This document shows, piece by piece, positions 1 through 5,079 of a stretch of 5,582 bases of DNA. Made by a program: the position numbers and the translations under genes. The stretch is taken from positions 1 to 5,582 of the forward strand of contig CAKSDA010000100.1 of assembly GCA_934444895.1 (NCBI GenBank), in the 5' to 3' direction. The stretch's first letter is position 1; each line of letters starts with the position of its first letter. This stretch comes from an uncultured Eubacteriales bacterium (lineage in GTDB: Bacteria > Bacillota > Clostridia > Oscillospirales > Acutalibacteraceae). The notes beneath the pieces were generated by a model. It made no database searches, was not told the origin of the DNA, and saw nothing but the letters and a program-made list of their open reading frames with translations.

Positions 1-904
1 GAATAAGTATTCTGCTGTCCTTGAATCCCAGCGCTTTAAGCGTACCTATTTGAGTTTTTTCCTTAACCGTCAGTCGGTGCATTGTTGTAATCATAGTAAG
101 AAGCGCAATAAGCAAAAACAATATCGGAAGTACCGCTCCCATAGTTTGGCCTTCCTCAGCTTCTCCTTTTGCCGAAGCATATGAATTATTTTCATCTTTT
201 GTAAGAATCATTGTTGTGCTGTCAAGCGCTTTGTCCACTTTATTTGTGAATTCCTTTTTTTCAAGATCGGAACAAACTTTGATCATAGGATAAAAATCCA
301 CACCCGCCGCCTTTTTGTATGCAGCAGGAGAAATATATGCGAATCCATAGGTCTTAGGATCAGGCATTAGCTGCGTTTCATCTCTTACGCAAACCAGGTA
401 TTCTCCTGATTTTCCAAGTCCTTTTACTGTGCCGGAAATTTCTATGTTTTTATAAACAAGGGTAATATCATCGCCAGTTTTTATATTGTTTGCATTGGCA
501 TAGGTTTCGGAGAGCCATATTCCGTCGGTGCTGTTTTTATCATATTCGGCGCCCTGTGTTACCATAATTCCTGAAATGCTCATATCCTCGGTAACCGTAA
601 GCGCAACACTGTCGCCCTTTTTCTCCTTAACATCGGCAACAACCGATAAATATCTCGACGCTGAATCTACACCTGAAATCTTTTTTACCTTTTCAACCTG
701 CTCCGATGAAAACCCGCTGTCCGATGTTATGCTGTAATCTGCCAGACCGGTTTCGTCGAAAAACCTGCCGGTGTTTTCCCGTATACTAACCCATTCCATG
801 TTGAACCCTACAAAAATGCCTATTCCGAGCGCAACCATAATAATCATGGAAATAAACTGCGCTTTAAAAAGGCCCATGGTTCTCCAAAGTTTTCGGAATA
901 ACAT
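1..904 (-). CDS. FtsX-like ABC transporter permease, N-terminal part (runs off the window)
   Basis: This is the membrane subunit of a MacB/LolCDE-type ABC exporter, and its partner ATPase lies 12 bases upstream. The frame stays open from ATG 904 to base 1, giving 301 codons with the C-terminus missing. A short basic N-terminus leads into a membrane helix at about residues 15-35 (FISMIIMVALGIGIFVGF). An extracytoplasmic region of about 220 residues (about 36-255) follows, like the MacB periplasmic-core domain. A second helix at about 256-275 leads into the cytoplasmic FtsX-type coupling motif KEKTQIGTLKALGFKDSRIL at 281-300. The start is chosen because GAGGGG sits just upstream; the other ATG at 908 is out of frame. 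That ribosome site touches the ATPase stop codon, so translation may be coupled. Related clostridial permeases are long, so much of the gene probably lies outside. The substrate cannot be read from sequence; drug or peptide efflux is an inference. Confidence 0.88.
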   Translation of the reverse strand, partial: MLFRKLWRTMGLFKAQFISMIIMVALGIGIFVGFNMEWVSIRENTGRFFDETGLADYSITSDSGFSSEQVEKVKKISGVDSASRYLSVVADVKEKKGDSVALTVTEDMSISGIMVTQGAEYDKNSTDGIWLSETYANANNIKTGDDITLVYKNIEISGTVKGLGKSGEYLVCVRDETQLMPDPKTYGFAYISPAAYKKAAGVDFYPMIKVCSDLEKKEFTNKVDKALDSTTMILTKDENNSYASAKGEAEEGQTMGAVLPILFLLIALLTMITTMHRLTVKEKTQIGTLKALGFKDSRILI

Positions 905-916
905 ACATTCACCCCT

Positions 917-1618
917 CTACCAATCTATTTCGTCTGCCGAAACGGGATGCTCCTGTTTTTGCTCAGAAATGATTTTACCGTTTTTAACCTTAACAACAAC
1001 ATCGGCCATTTTGGCAATGTTTTGATTGTGCGTAACAATTACAATTGTCTTGCCGTATTCCTTTGCCATTTTTAAAAGCAATTTTAAAACCATTACTCCG
1101 GTTTCGGAATCAAGCGCCCCGGTAGGTTCGTCGCAAAGAAGAATTTTAGGATTTTTTGCAAGAGCCCTGGCAATGGATACCCTCTGCTGCTCGCCTCCGG
1201 AAAGCTCCGACGGAAAGTTTTTAAGATGATCCGAAAGTCCCACTTCATCCAACATTTTGGAAGCGGATAAAGCCTTAGGTGCAATTTGGCGAACCAAGGA
1301 AACATTTTCATGAACCGTAAGAGTAGGAACGAGATTGTAAAACTGAAAAACAAATCCCACAGTTTCGGCGCGGTAATCTGCAAGTTCGTTCGGACTTAAT
1401 TTAGAAATGTCTTTTCCCTGCACCGTGATTTTTCCGTATGTGGGACTGTCAAGCCCTCCTAAAAGATTCAAAAGAGTGCTTTTCCCTGCTCCGCTCGGTC
1501 CCAAAACTACAACAAAATTTCCTTCTTCAAGCTTTAAATTCACATTATCCAAAGCCTTTAAAGTATGATCTCCGCTTTTGTATATTCTGCTTACATTTGA
1601 AAATTCAACAATTGTCAT
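917..1618 (-). CDS. ABC exporter ATP-binding protein, MacB/LolD family
   Basis: This cytoplasmic ATPase should power the FtsX-like permease encoded just downstream. It is 233 residues, the normal single-domain size for the family. All nucleotide-binding motifs are intact: Walker A GPSGAGKST at 40-48, Q-loop Q92 (FVFQFYNLVPTLTVHENV), signature LSGGEQQR at 139-146, Walker B ILLCDE at 159-164 with catalytic E164, D-loop around D170, and the switch histidine H197. The LSGGEQQR signature, the NLVPTLT segment after the Q-loop and the GALD D-loop are typical of the LolD/MacB/FtsE branch rather than of importer ATPases. The start at 1618 is supported by AGGGGGAT a few bases upstream. It is the first gene of a minus-strand operon driven by the promoter at 1695-1723, with a leader of about 70 bases and an operator-like palindrome at the start of the transcript. 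The operon may serve antimicrobial or toxin export; the substrate is unknown. Confidence 0.95.
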   Translation of the reverse strand: MTIVEFSNVSRIYKSGDHTLKALDNVNLKLEEGNFVVVLGPSGAGKSTLLNLLGGLDSPTYGKITVQGKDISKLSPNELADYRAETVGFVFQFYNLVPTLTVHENVSLVRQIAPKALSASKMLDEVGLSDHLKNFPSELSGGEQQRVSIARALAKNPKILLCDEPTGALDSETGVMVLKLLLKMAKEYGKTIVIVTHNQNIAKMADVVVKVKNGKIISEQKQEHPVSADEIDW

Positions 1619-1667
1619 AACCTATCCCCCTATAAAACACCTTTTTAATTTTTGGGTATTTTTCGAT

Positions 1668-1687
1668 TAGTTAGCATATGCTAACTA
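1668..1687. promoter_or_regulatory. Perfect 20-bp palindrome, candidate repressor operator
   Basis: TAGTTAGCAT/ATGCTAACTA is a perfect inverted repeat with no spacer. It begins about 7 bases after the -10 box of the minus-strand exporter promoter, so it covers roughly +1 to +20 of that transcript, a classic repressor position. Its half-sites TTAGCA/TGCTAA resemble MarR/SlyA-type operators (recalled SlyA consensus TTAGCAAGCTAA), but TetR- or DtxR-type repressors also use such palindromes. No regulator gene is visible in the window, so the binding family is inference. Confidence 0.72.
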
Positions 1688-1694
1688 TGCATTT

Positions 1695-1723
1695 AGAATA
1701 CACCCAATTTTGTTTTCTGTCAA
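1695..1723 (-). promoter_or_regulatory. Sigma-A promoter of the exporter operon
   Basis: Read on the minus strand, TTGACA (1723-1718) is an exact -35 box. It is followed by a 17-base spacer and TATTCT (1700-1695), a 4-of-6 match to the -10 consensus. Transcription should begin near 1688 and run into the ATPase gene at 1618. The palindrome at 1668-1687 starts exactly at this point. Confidence 0.75.
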
Positions 1724-1840
1724 TAGGATTTTGAAAATTTTGTCTGATTTTTGCGTAATTTAAAAAGCATTAAACACCACTACCATATGTCTTTCAGTCA
1801 AAACCAACCCGGTTGTCCGTTTTTATTGTGATAAAAGTCC
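1724..1840. other. Non-coding spacer between divergent promoters
   Basis: This stretch separates the exporter promoter from the importer promoter. I see no open frame with a ribosome site and no known RNA motif. The only structure is a small inverted repeat, CAACC-C-GGTTG, at 1805-1815, too short to interpret. Confidence 0.5.
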
Positions 1841-1858
1841 TAAAAAAATGTTTTTTTA
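1841..1858. repeat. A7/T7 palindrome upstream of the importer promoter (UP-element-like)
   Basis: TAAAAAAA-TG-TTTTTTTA is a perfect A-tract/T-tract inverted repeat ending 9 bases before the -35 box at 1868. Position and composition fit an UP element or intrinsic DNA bend that strengthens the promoter. A similar tract precedes the argG promoter at 4982-5000. It is not a convincing terminator because the stem has no GC pairs. Confidence 0.45.
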
Positions 1859-1867
1859 AAAAAGGTA

Positions 1868-1896
1868 TTGACAAAAACATAAAGCAGAGATATAAT
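1868..1896 (+). promoter_or_regulatory. Consensus sigma-A promoter of the lysine-riboswitch/importer operon
   Basis: TTGACA at 1868-1873, a spacer of exactly 17 bases, and TATAAT at 1891-1896 make a perfect match to the housekeeping promoter. Transcription should start near A1903, leaving about 20 bases before the riboswitch aptamer. A strong constitutive promoter fits control by transcription termination at the riboswitch. Confidence 0.93.
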
Positions 1897-1918
1897 ACAA
1901 TCAAAATTTAAAAAGTTT

Positions 1919-2082
1919 TCAGATAGAGGCGCAAATGCAAAGAGTAATATTCAGCAATGCCGGTAAGCAGCTGTTTATGAAAGGTACATTTGCCGAAGTT
2001 TCAAACAAATTACCGTTTGTTTGTTGCTGGGATAACTCATAAGATGTGTTATACTGTCACTTTTTGTGGAGCGCTATCATAG
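1919..2082 (+). ncRNA. Lysine riboswitch (L box) aptamer
   Basis: This untranslated leader senses free lysine. The conserved blocks AGATAGAGGCGC (1921-1932), TTTGCCGAAG (1989-1998), ACTGTCA (2053-2059) and GTGGAGCGCTATC (2066-2078) match the L-box family in the right order. Helices found by eye are: P1 1922-1926 with 2074-2078; P2 base 1931-1937 (GCAAATG) with 1987-1993 (CATTTGC); P3 2002-2009 with 2016-2023; P4 2032-2036 with 2048-2052, extended by CAT/ATG; and a short P5 2058-2060 with 2066-2068. The P2 loop CGGTAA (1961-1966) is perfectly complementary to the P3 loop TTACCG (2010-2015), reproducing the family's conserved L2-L3 kissing interaction. The riboswitch lies between the consensus promoter and the binding-protein gene, so it should control the three-gene importer operon. 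Confidence 0.95.
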
Positions 2083-2115
2083 GTTTTTATTTATAATATT
2101 TTCAGACCATTGATA
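2075..2115 (+). promoter_or_regulatory. Candidate antiterminator of the lysine riboswitch
   Basis: TATCATAGGT (2075-2084) can pair with ACCATTGATA (2106-2115): five pairs, two mismatches, then three pairs. The first segment contains most of the P1 3' strand and the second lies in the 5' arm of the terminator stem. The two folds therefore exclude each other: without lysine the antiterminator can form, and with lysine P1 is held and the terminator forms. Confidence 0.65.
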
Positions 2116-2140
2116 TTGCTTCATCAATGGTCTGTTTTTT
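2103..2140 (+). terminator. Riboswitch-controlled intrinsic terminator
   Basis: CAGACCATTGAT (2103-2114) pairs perfectly over 12 bases with ATCAATGGTCTG (2123-2134) around an 8-base loop, followed at once by six T (2135-2140). It lies between the L-box aptamer and the first importer gene, so it is the expression platform that stops transcription when lysine is bound. Confidence 0.93.
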
Positions 2141-2149
2141 GTTGCAAAT

Positions 2150-2170
2150 GCGAAAATCAAGGTTTTTCGC
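2150..2170 (+). other. Hairpin between terminator and first importer gene
   Basis: GCGAAAA (2150-2156) pairs with TTTTCGC (2164-2170) around a 7-base loop. No uridine run follows, so it is not a terminator. It sits about 20 bases before the AAAGGGG ribosome site and could stabilise the mRNA or tune translation; this is inference. Confidence 0.4.
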
Positions 2171-2205
2171 TTGTAAATAACTTTTAAATAAAAGGGGAAA
2201 TAATT

Positions 2206-3072
2206 ATGAGAAAAATCATCAGTTTACTCACACTGTGCTGCATCGTTCTTTGCTTTGCAGGGTGCGGCGAAAAAAGCGGATCTACAGATATATCAAACGC
2301 AAAATCCATTGCGGATTTAAAAGGTGCAAAAATCTCTGCCCAAACAGGTACATTCCATGCCGAAGCGGCAAAGCAGATTGAAAATGTAAAATGTACAACA
2401 TATCCGGAATTTGCCGATTTGCTTACTGCTTTAAAAAGCGGTGCAATTGACGGATATATTGCCGAAGAACCCACAGCTCTTGCAGAATGTCAGGCAGATA
2501 ATTCAATTACATATTTGCCGCTTAAGAATAATGACACCGGATTTAAAACCAGCAAGGAAGATACCGGTATCGCCGTAGGTCTTAAAACCGGCTCTGCTCT
2601 TCGCGATAAGATAAATAAAATTCTTTCCGAAATCCCGGAAGAAACAAAATCGGCTCTTATGGAACAAATGGTTAAAATTGCAGCCGGCGAAGATATTAAA
2701 GAATTTGCTTTAAAAAGTGAAACCCCTGCAACAACCAACGGCGTTTTAAAAGTTGGTATGGAATGTGCTTACAGACCTTTCAACTGGACAGAAACAGAAG
2801 CTAAAACCCACGGAGCAGTTCCGATAAGCAGCGCCGGAAACAACGGTTATGCAAACGGTTATGATGTGCAGATGGCTCAGTATATAGCAAACAAGCTCGG
2901 AATGAAACTTGAAATTTACGCTATTGAGTGGGATTCGCTGCTTCCGGCTCTTGAATCCGGAACTATCGATGCAATTGCCGCAGGTATGAGTCCTACAGCA
3001 GAGCGCGAAAAGGAAATTGACTTTACAGATACATATTATGAGTCAAATCTCGTTGTAATTATTAAAAAGTAA
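2206..3072 (+). CDS. Lysine-type ABC transporter substrate-binding lipoprotein, circularly permuted SBP_bac_3 fold
   Basis: This is the extracellular binding protein of the importer encoded with the next two genes; lysine specificity is inferred from the riboswitch. Residues 1-20 are a lipoprotein signal (MRKIISLLTLCC...FAG-C20), so C20 should be lipidated. The remaining residues match the family-3 amino-acid binding fold, but in swapped order. Residues 33-160 are the usual second half: SIADLKGAKISAQTGT at 34-49, ALKSGAIDGYIAEEPTAL at 75-92, the return strand TGIAVGLKTGS at 120-130 and closing helices to about 160. After a linker (about 161-178), residues 179-288 are the usual first half: LKVGMECAYRPFNW at 181-194, NGYDVQMAQYIANKLG at 217-232, EWDSLLPALESGTIDAI at 241-257, SPTAER at 262-267 with the ligand-carboxylate arginine R267, and hinge strand NLVVIIKK at the end. 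Both halves are complete, so it is probably functional. E87 or E88 occupies the usual acidic ligand-contact site. AAAGGGG supports the start. Confidence 0.9.
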   Translation: MRKIISLLTLCCIVLCFAGCGEKSGSTDISNAKSIADLKGAKISAQTGTFHAEAAKQIENVKCTTYPEFADLLTALKSGAIDGYIAEEPTALAECQADNSITYLPLKNNDTGFKTSKEDTGIAVGLKTGSALRDKINKILSEIPEETKSALMEQMVKIAAGEDIKEFALKSETPATTNGVLKVGMECAYRPFNWTETEAKTHGAVPISSAGNNGYANGYDVQMAQYIANKLGMKLEIYAIEWDSLLPALESGTIDAIAAGMSPTAEREKEIDFTDTYYESNLVVIIKK

Positions 3073-3084
3073 GGATTTAAAAAA

Positions 3085-3855
3085 ATGATTTCGTTTTTTC
3101 AAGATGTTCTGACAATAATTGAAAAGTATTATCCGCAACTTTTAAGCGGTATAGGAAATACTCTTCTAATATCTCTGACCGGTACTGTTGCAGGCCTTAT
3201 AATAGGCCTGCTTACCGGAATTTTGCGTACAGCGCCGCTTTCCAAAAATGTTGTTGTGCGCGTTCTGCATAAGATTTTAAACGGTATTATTTCGGTTTAT
3301 GTTGAAATATTCAGGGGCACACCTATGATGGTTCAGGCCATGGTTATATACTGGGGATACGCCTTCGCAACAAACGGAAAAACGCTTCCTCTTATTCCCT
3401 CCGGAATTCTTATTGTTTCAATAAACACCGGTGCTTACATGGCTGAAATTGTAAGAGGCGGTATTATTTCTATTGACCGCGGACAGTTTGAAGGCGCAAT
3501 GTCTATAGGCATGACCCATTCTCAGACCATGCTTAAAGTAATAATACCTCAGGTTATAAGAAACATATTGCCCTCTGTCAGCAATGAGTTTGTAATCAAC
3601 ATAAAAGACACCTCCGTTTTGAATGTTATCGGAGTTACCGAGCTTTACTATTTTGCCGGTATAATAAAACGCCAAAATTTCCAGACATTCCAAACATATC
3701 TTGTTGTCTGCGTTTTGTATTTCATAATGACATTTACAATTACGCGTCTTTTAAGAATGGTTGAACGCAAGCTCGACGGCAAAGATAATTATACTGTATT
3801 CGGTTCTCAGTCCAGCTCGGCCGCAGAGATTCATGTTGATGCAAAGGGGGAATAA
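3085..3855 (+). CDS. Amino-acid ABC importer permease, HisM/GlnP family
   Basis: This inner-membrane subunit should form a homodimeric channel for the amino acid delivered by the binding lipoprotein, since no second permease is present. It is 256 residues, slightly long for the family because of a polar tail after about residue 232. Family hallmarks are GIGNTLLISL at 22-31, EIFRGTPMMVQ at 74-84, and the cytoplasmic EAA loop EGAMSIGMTHSQTMLKVIIPQ at 136-156, which docks on the ATPase. It continues with NEFVINIKDTSVLNVIGVTEL at 167-187. Hydrophobic helices lie at about 24-47, 82-95, 103-120 and 205-220. The gene begins 12 bases after the binding-protein stop, and its AAGGA ribosome site overlaps that stop codon. 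It ends 3 bases before the ATPase start, so the three genes are almost certainly one transcript under the lysine riboswitch. Confidence 0.95.
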   Translation: MISFFQDVLTIIEKYYPQLLSGIGNTLLISLTGTVAGLIIGLLTGILRTAPLSKNVVVRVLHKILNGIISVYVEIFRGTPMMVQAMVIYWGYAFATNGKTLPLIPSGILIVSINTGAYMAEIVRGGIISIDRGQFEGAMSIGMTHSQTMLKVIIPQVIRNILPSVSNEFVINIKDTSVLNVIGVTELYYFAGIIKRQNFQTFQTYLVVCVLYFIMTFTITRLLRMVERKLDGKDNYTVFGSQSSSAAEIHVDAKGE

Positions 3856-3858
3856 TTC

Positions 3859-4611
3859 ATGAAGAATAACAATGTAATAGAAATAAGGCATCTTCAAAAG
3901 CAGTTCGGAGATCATGTTGTTCTTCGTGATATAAACCTTTCGGTAAACAAGGGAGAAACCGTCAGCGTTATAGGAGCCTCCGGCTCCGGTAAAAGCACCA
4001 TGCTGCGCTGCATAAACCTTCTTGAAGAGCCCACTAACGGAAAGATATTATTTCACGGCGAAAATATTCAAACAAGCGATATAAAGCTTTCTCAGTACAG
4101 AGCCCGCGTGGGAATGGTTTTTCAAAGCTTTAATCTTTTTAACAATATGACTGCCCTTGAAAACTGTATAACCGGTCAGGTTTCGGTTTTAAAGAGAGAC
4201 CGTGAAAAGGCTAAACAGGTTGCTCTGCATTATCTTGAAAAGGTTGGAATGCTCCCCTTTATTAATGCAAAGCCAAAACAGTTATCCGGCGGGCAAAAAC
4301 AGCGTGTTGCCATTGCAAGGGCCCTTTCAATGGAACCTGAAGTTTTGTTGTTTGACGAGCCTACAAGTGCTCTTGACCCTCAAATGGTCGGTGAAGTTTT
4401 AGGTGTTATGCGCTCTCTTGCCGATGAAGGTCTTACAATGATTGTTGTAACCCACGAAATGGCGTTTGCCAAAGATGTATCAAGCCATGTAATATTTATG
4501 GCGGACGGAGTTATTTGTGAATCCGGAACATCTGAAGAAATTTTTGAGGCTCCTAAAAATCCGAAAACCAAAGAATTTCTTTCCCGCTTTTTTGCTCAGG
4601 GGAAAAATTGA
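3859..4611 (+). CDS. Amino-acid ABC importer ATP-binding protein, GlnQ/HisP family
   Basis: This cytoplasmic ATPase energises the importer formed with the upstream permease. It is 250 residues, normal for the polar amino-acid (GlnQ/HisP/ArtP) group. Motifs are complete: Walker A GASGSGKST at 39-47, Q-loop Q89 in GMVFQSFNLFNNMTALEN, signature LSGGQKQR at 142-149, Walker B VLLFDEPTSALDP at 162-174 with catalytic E167, and the switch histidine H199 in VVTHEMAFAKDV. The tail DGVICESGTSEEIFEAPKNP (216-235) is the usual family ending. Only 3 bases separate it from the permease stop, and its ribosome site AAAGGGGGAA lies inside the end of the permease gene, which implies translational coupling. It is the last gene of the operon, and a terminator follows about 90 bases downstream. 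Substrate specificity cannot be judged from the ATPase itself. Confidence 0.96.
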   Translation: MKNNNVIEIRHLQKQFGDHVVLRDINLSVNKGETVSVIGASGSGKSTMLRCINLLEEPTNGKILFHGENIQTSDIKLSQYRARVGMVFQSFNLFNNMTALENCITGQVSVLKRDREKAKQVALHYLEKVGMLPFINAKPKQLSGGQKQRVAIARALSMEPEVLLFDEPTSALDPQMVGEVLGVMRSLADEGLTMIVVTHEMAFAKDVSSHVIFMADGVICESGTSEEIFEAPKNPKTKEFLSRFFAQGKN

Positions 4612-4659
4612 TAAAATATCAGGCTGATACTATATTAAGCTTATATCATATATTAAAAT

Positions 4660-4687
4660 CCGTACTTATAAATCTAATACTGTACGG
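4660..4687 (+). other. Weak hairpin downstream of the importer operon
   Basis: CCGTAC (4660-4665) pairs with GTACGG (4682-4687) around a 16-base loop and is followed by CTTTAATAAA. The stem is short and the T-rich tail is interrupted, so it is at best a weak terminator or mRNA-end structure ahead of the stronger one at 4703. Confidence 0.3.
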
Positions 4688-4702
4688 CTTTAATAAATGC
4701 CT

Positions 4703-4743
4703 AAAAAGGACTGTGTGAATTTTTTGTTCATGCAGTCCTTTTT
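4703..4743 (+). terminator. Intrinsic terminator of the importer operon
   Basis: AAAAAGGACTG (4703-4713) pairs with CAGTCCTTTTT (4733-4743). The stem continues inward through two G-U pairs and TGAA/TTCA (4716-4719 with 4727-4730) to a 7-base loop. The stem is bounded by A5 and T5, so it could also work on the minus strand. It lies about 90 bases after the ATPase stop and separates the importer from argG. Confidence 0.85.
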
Positions 4744-4959
4744 GTTAGGTTCTTTATCGTCAAACATCTGGCTTTTATATCAAGCCCGGTTTATAAAAAA
4801 TCCCGGTTTACAAAAAGTTCCTTTTTAGCTCAAAAGTGTTGCGTCAGATTTTTGCCGCAGTACTTTTATTTATATTGCATATTTATTACTGAAATACTGT
4901 GTTTTATAAGCGCAAACCGGTTCTTAAAAATTACCTTTTATAAGAAAATTTATAACTGT
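4744..4959. other. AT-rich intergenic stretch without a recognised gene
   Basis: I found no open frame with a credible ribosome site, no tRNA and no riboswitch here. The only structure is the short direct repeat at 4785-4816 and the palindrome AACCGGTT at 4915-4922. Its CCGG core, like the CCCGG core of the direct repeats, is unusual in otherwise AT-rich DNA. AAACCGG (4914-4920) is complementary to CCGGTTT in both repeat units (4786-4792 and 4803-4809). Confidence 0.5.
4785..4816. repeat. Tandem 15-nt direct repeat, 17-bp period
   Basis: CCCGGTTTATAAAAA (4785-4799) is repeated as CCCGGTTTACAAAAA (4802-4816) with one change. There are only two units and no flanking mobile-element features. 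The function is unknown; it may be a decayed duplication. Confidence 0.6.
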
Positions 4960-4972
4960 TGAATAAAATTCA
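4960..4972. promoter_or_regulatory. ARG-box-like site, one base short
   Basis: TGAAT-AAA-ATTCA has the two perfect half-sites of an arginine-repressor box, but three rather than four central A/T bases. It lies about 50 bases upstream of the first full box at 5009. It could be an auxiliary ArgR/AhrC contact or chance in AT-rich DNA. Confidence 0.35.
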
Positions 4973-4981
4973 AAATATAAA

Positions 4982-5000
4982 ATTAAAAAATTTTTTTAAT
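4982..5000. repeat. A6/T7 palindrome upstream of the argG promoter (UP-element-like)
   Basis: ATTAAAAAA followed by TTTTTTTAAT is an almost perfect A-tract/T-tract inverted repeat ending 7 bases before the -35 box at 5008. It resembles the tract at 1841-1858 in sequence and position, consistent with an UP element or DNA bend. Confidence 0.4.
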
Positions 5001-5007
5001 ATTGCTG

Positions 5008-5036
5008 TTGCATAAATATTCAATATGTGCTATAAT
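5008..5036 (+). promoter_or_regulatory. Extended -10 promoter of argG
   Basis: TATAAT at 5031-5036 is an exact -10 box preceded by TGC, giving the extended form TGnTATAAT. TTGCAT at 5008-5013 is a 3-of-6 -35 box at exactly 17 bases. Transcription should begin near 5043, leaving a leader of about 37 bases with no room for an attenuator. Confidence 0.8.
5009..5022. promoter_or_regulatory. ARG box 1 (arginine repressor operator)
   Basis: TGCATAAATATTCA matches the arginine-repressor (ArgR/AhrC) consensus TGMATWWWWATKCA, as I recall it, at every position. It overlaps the -35 box and the spacer of the argG promoter, so bound repressor should block RNA polymerase. No argR gene is in the window. 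Confidence 0.7.
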
Positions 5037-5039
5037 TTA

Positions 5040-5053
5040 TGCATATTAATTCA
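5040..5053. promoter_or_regulatory. ARG box 2 (arginine repressor operator)
   Basis: TGCATATTAATTCA also matches TGMATWWWWATKCA exactly. It lies over the expected transcription start, 31 bases centre-to-centre from box 1, which is about three helical turns. The pair would place repressor on the same face of the DNA on both sides of the -10 box. Confidence 0.68.
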
Positions 5054-5079
5054 TAAACACCCTTTAGGAGGAAAAAACA

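Noticed and set aside
528..1229. Several plus-strand frames of 60-84 codons across the exporter genes.
   Set aside because: They are antisense shadows of the permease and ATPase, with no ribosome sites or recognisable domains.
1805..1815. Small inverted repeat CAACC-C-GGTTG between the divergent promoters.
   Set aside because: The arms are only five bases and are not placed over either promoter, so chance is adequate.
1841..1858. The A7/T7 palindrome as an intrinsic terminator.
   Set aside because: The stem contains only A-T pairs with a two-base centre, too weak and tight for a terminator. Its position suits an upstream promoter element better.
2206..3072. The binding protein as a truncated or degraded pseudogene.
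   Set aside because: The frame is intact, the signal peptide and lipobox are present, both halves of the fold are complete, and the ribosome sites and operon spacing are normal.
4691..4767. A 24-codon minus-strand frame starting at ATG 4767 and crossing the terminator (MFDDKEPNKKDC...).
   Set aside because: It has no ribosome binding site, and much of it is the terminator hairpin read backwards.
4875..4910. TTGCAT followed by TATAAG as a possible extra promoter.
   Set aside because: The spacing is 24 bases, too long for a sigma-A promoter, and the better promoter at 5008-5036 serves argG.
4744..5079. A T-box or other attenuator ahead of argG.
   Set aside because: No T-box core sequence is present, and the predicted leader from the promoter is only about 37 bases.
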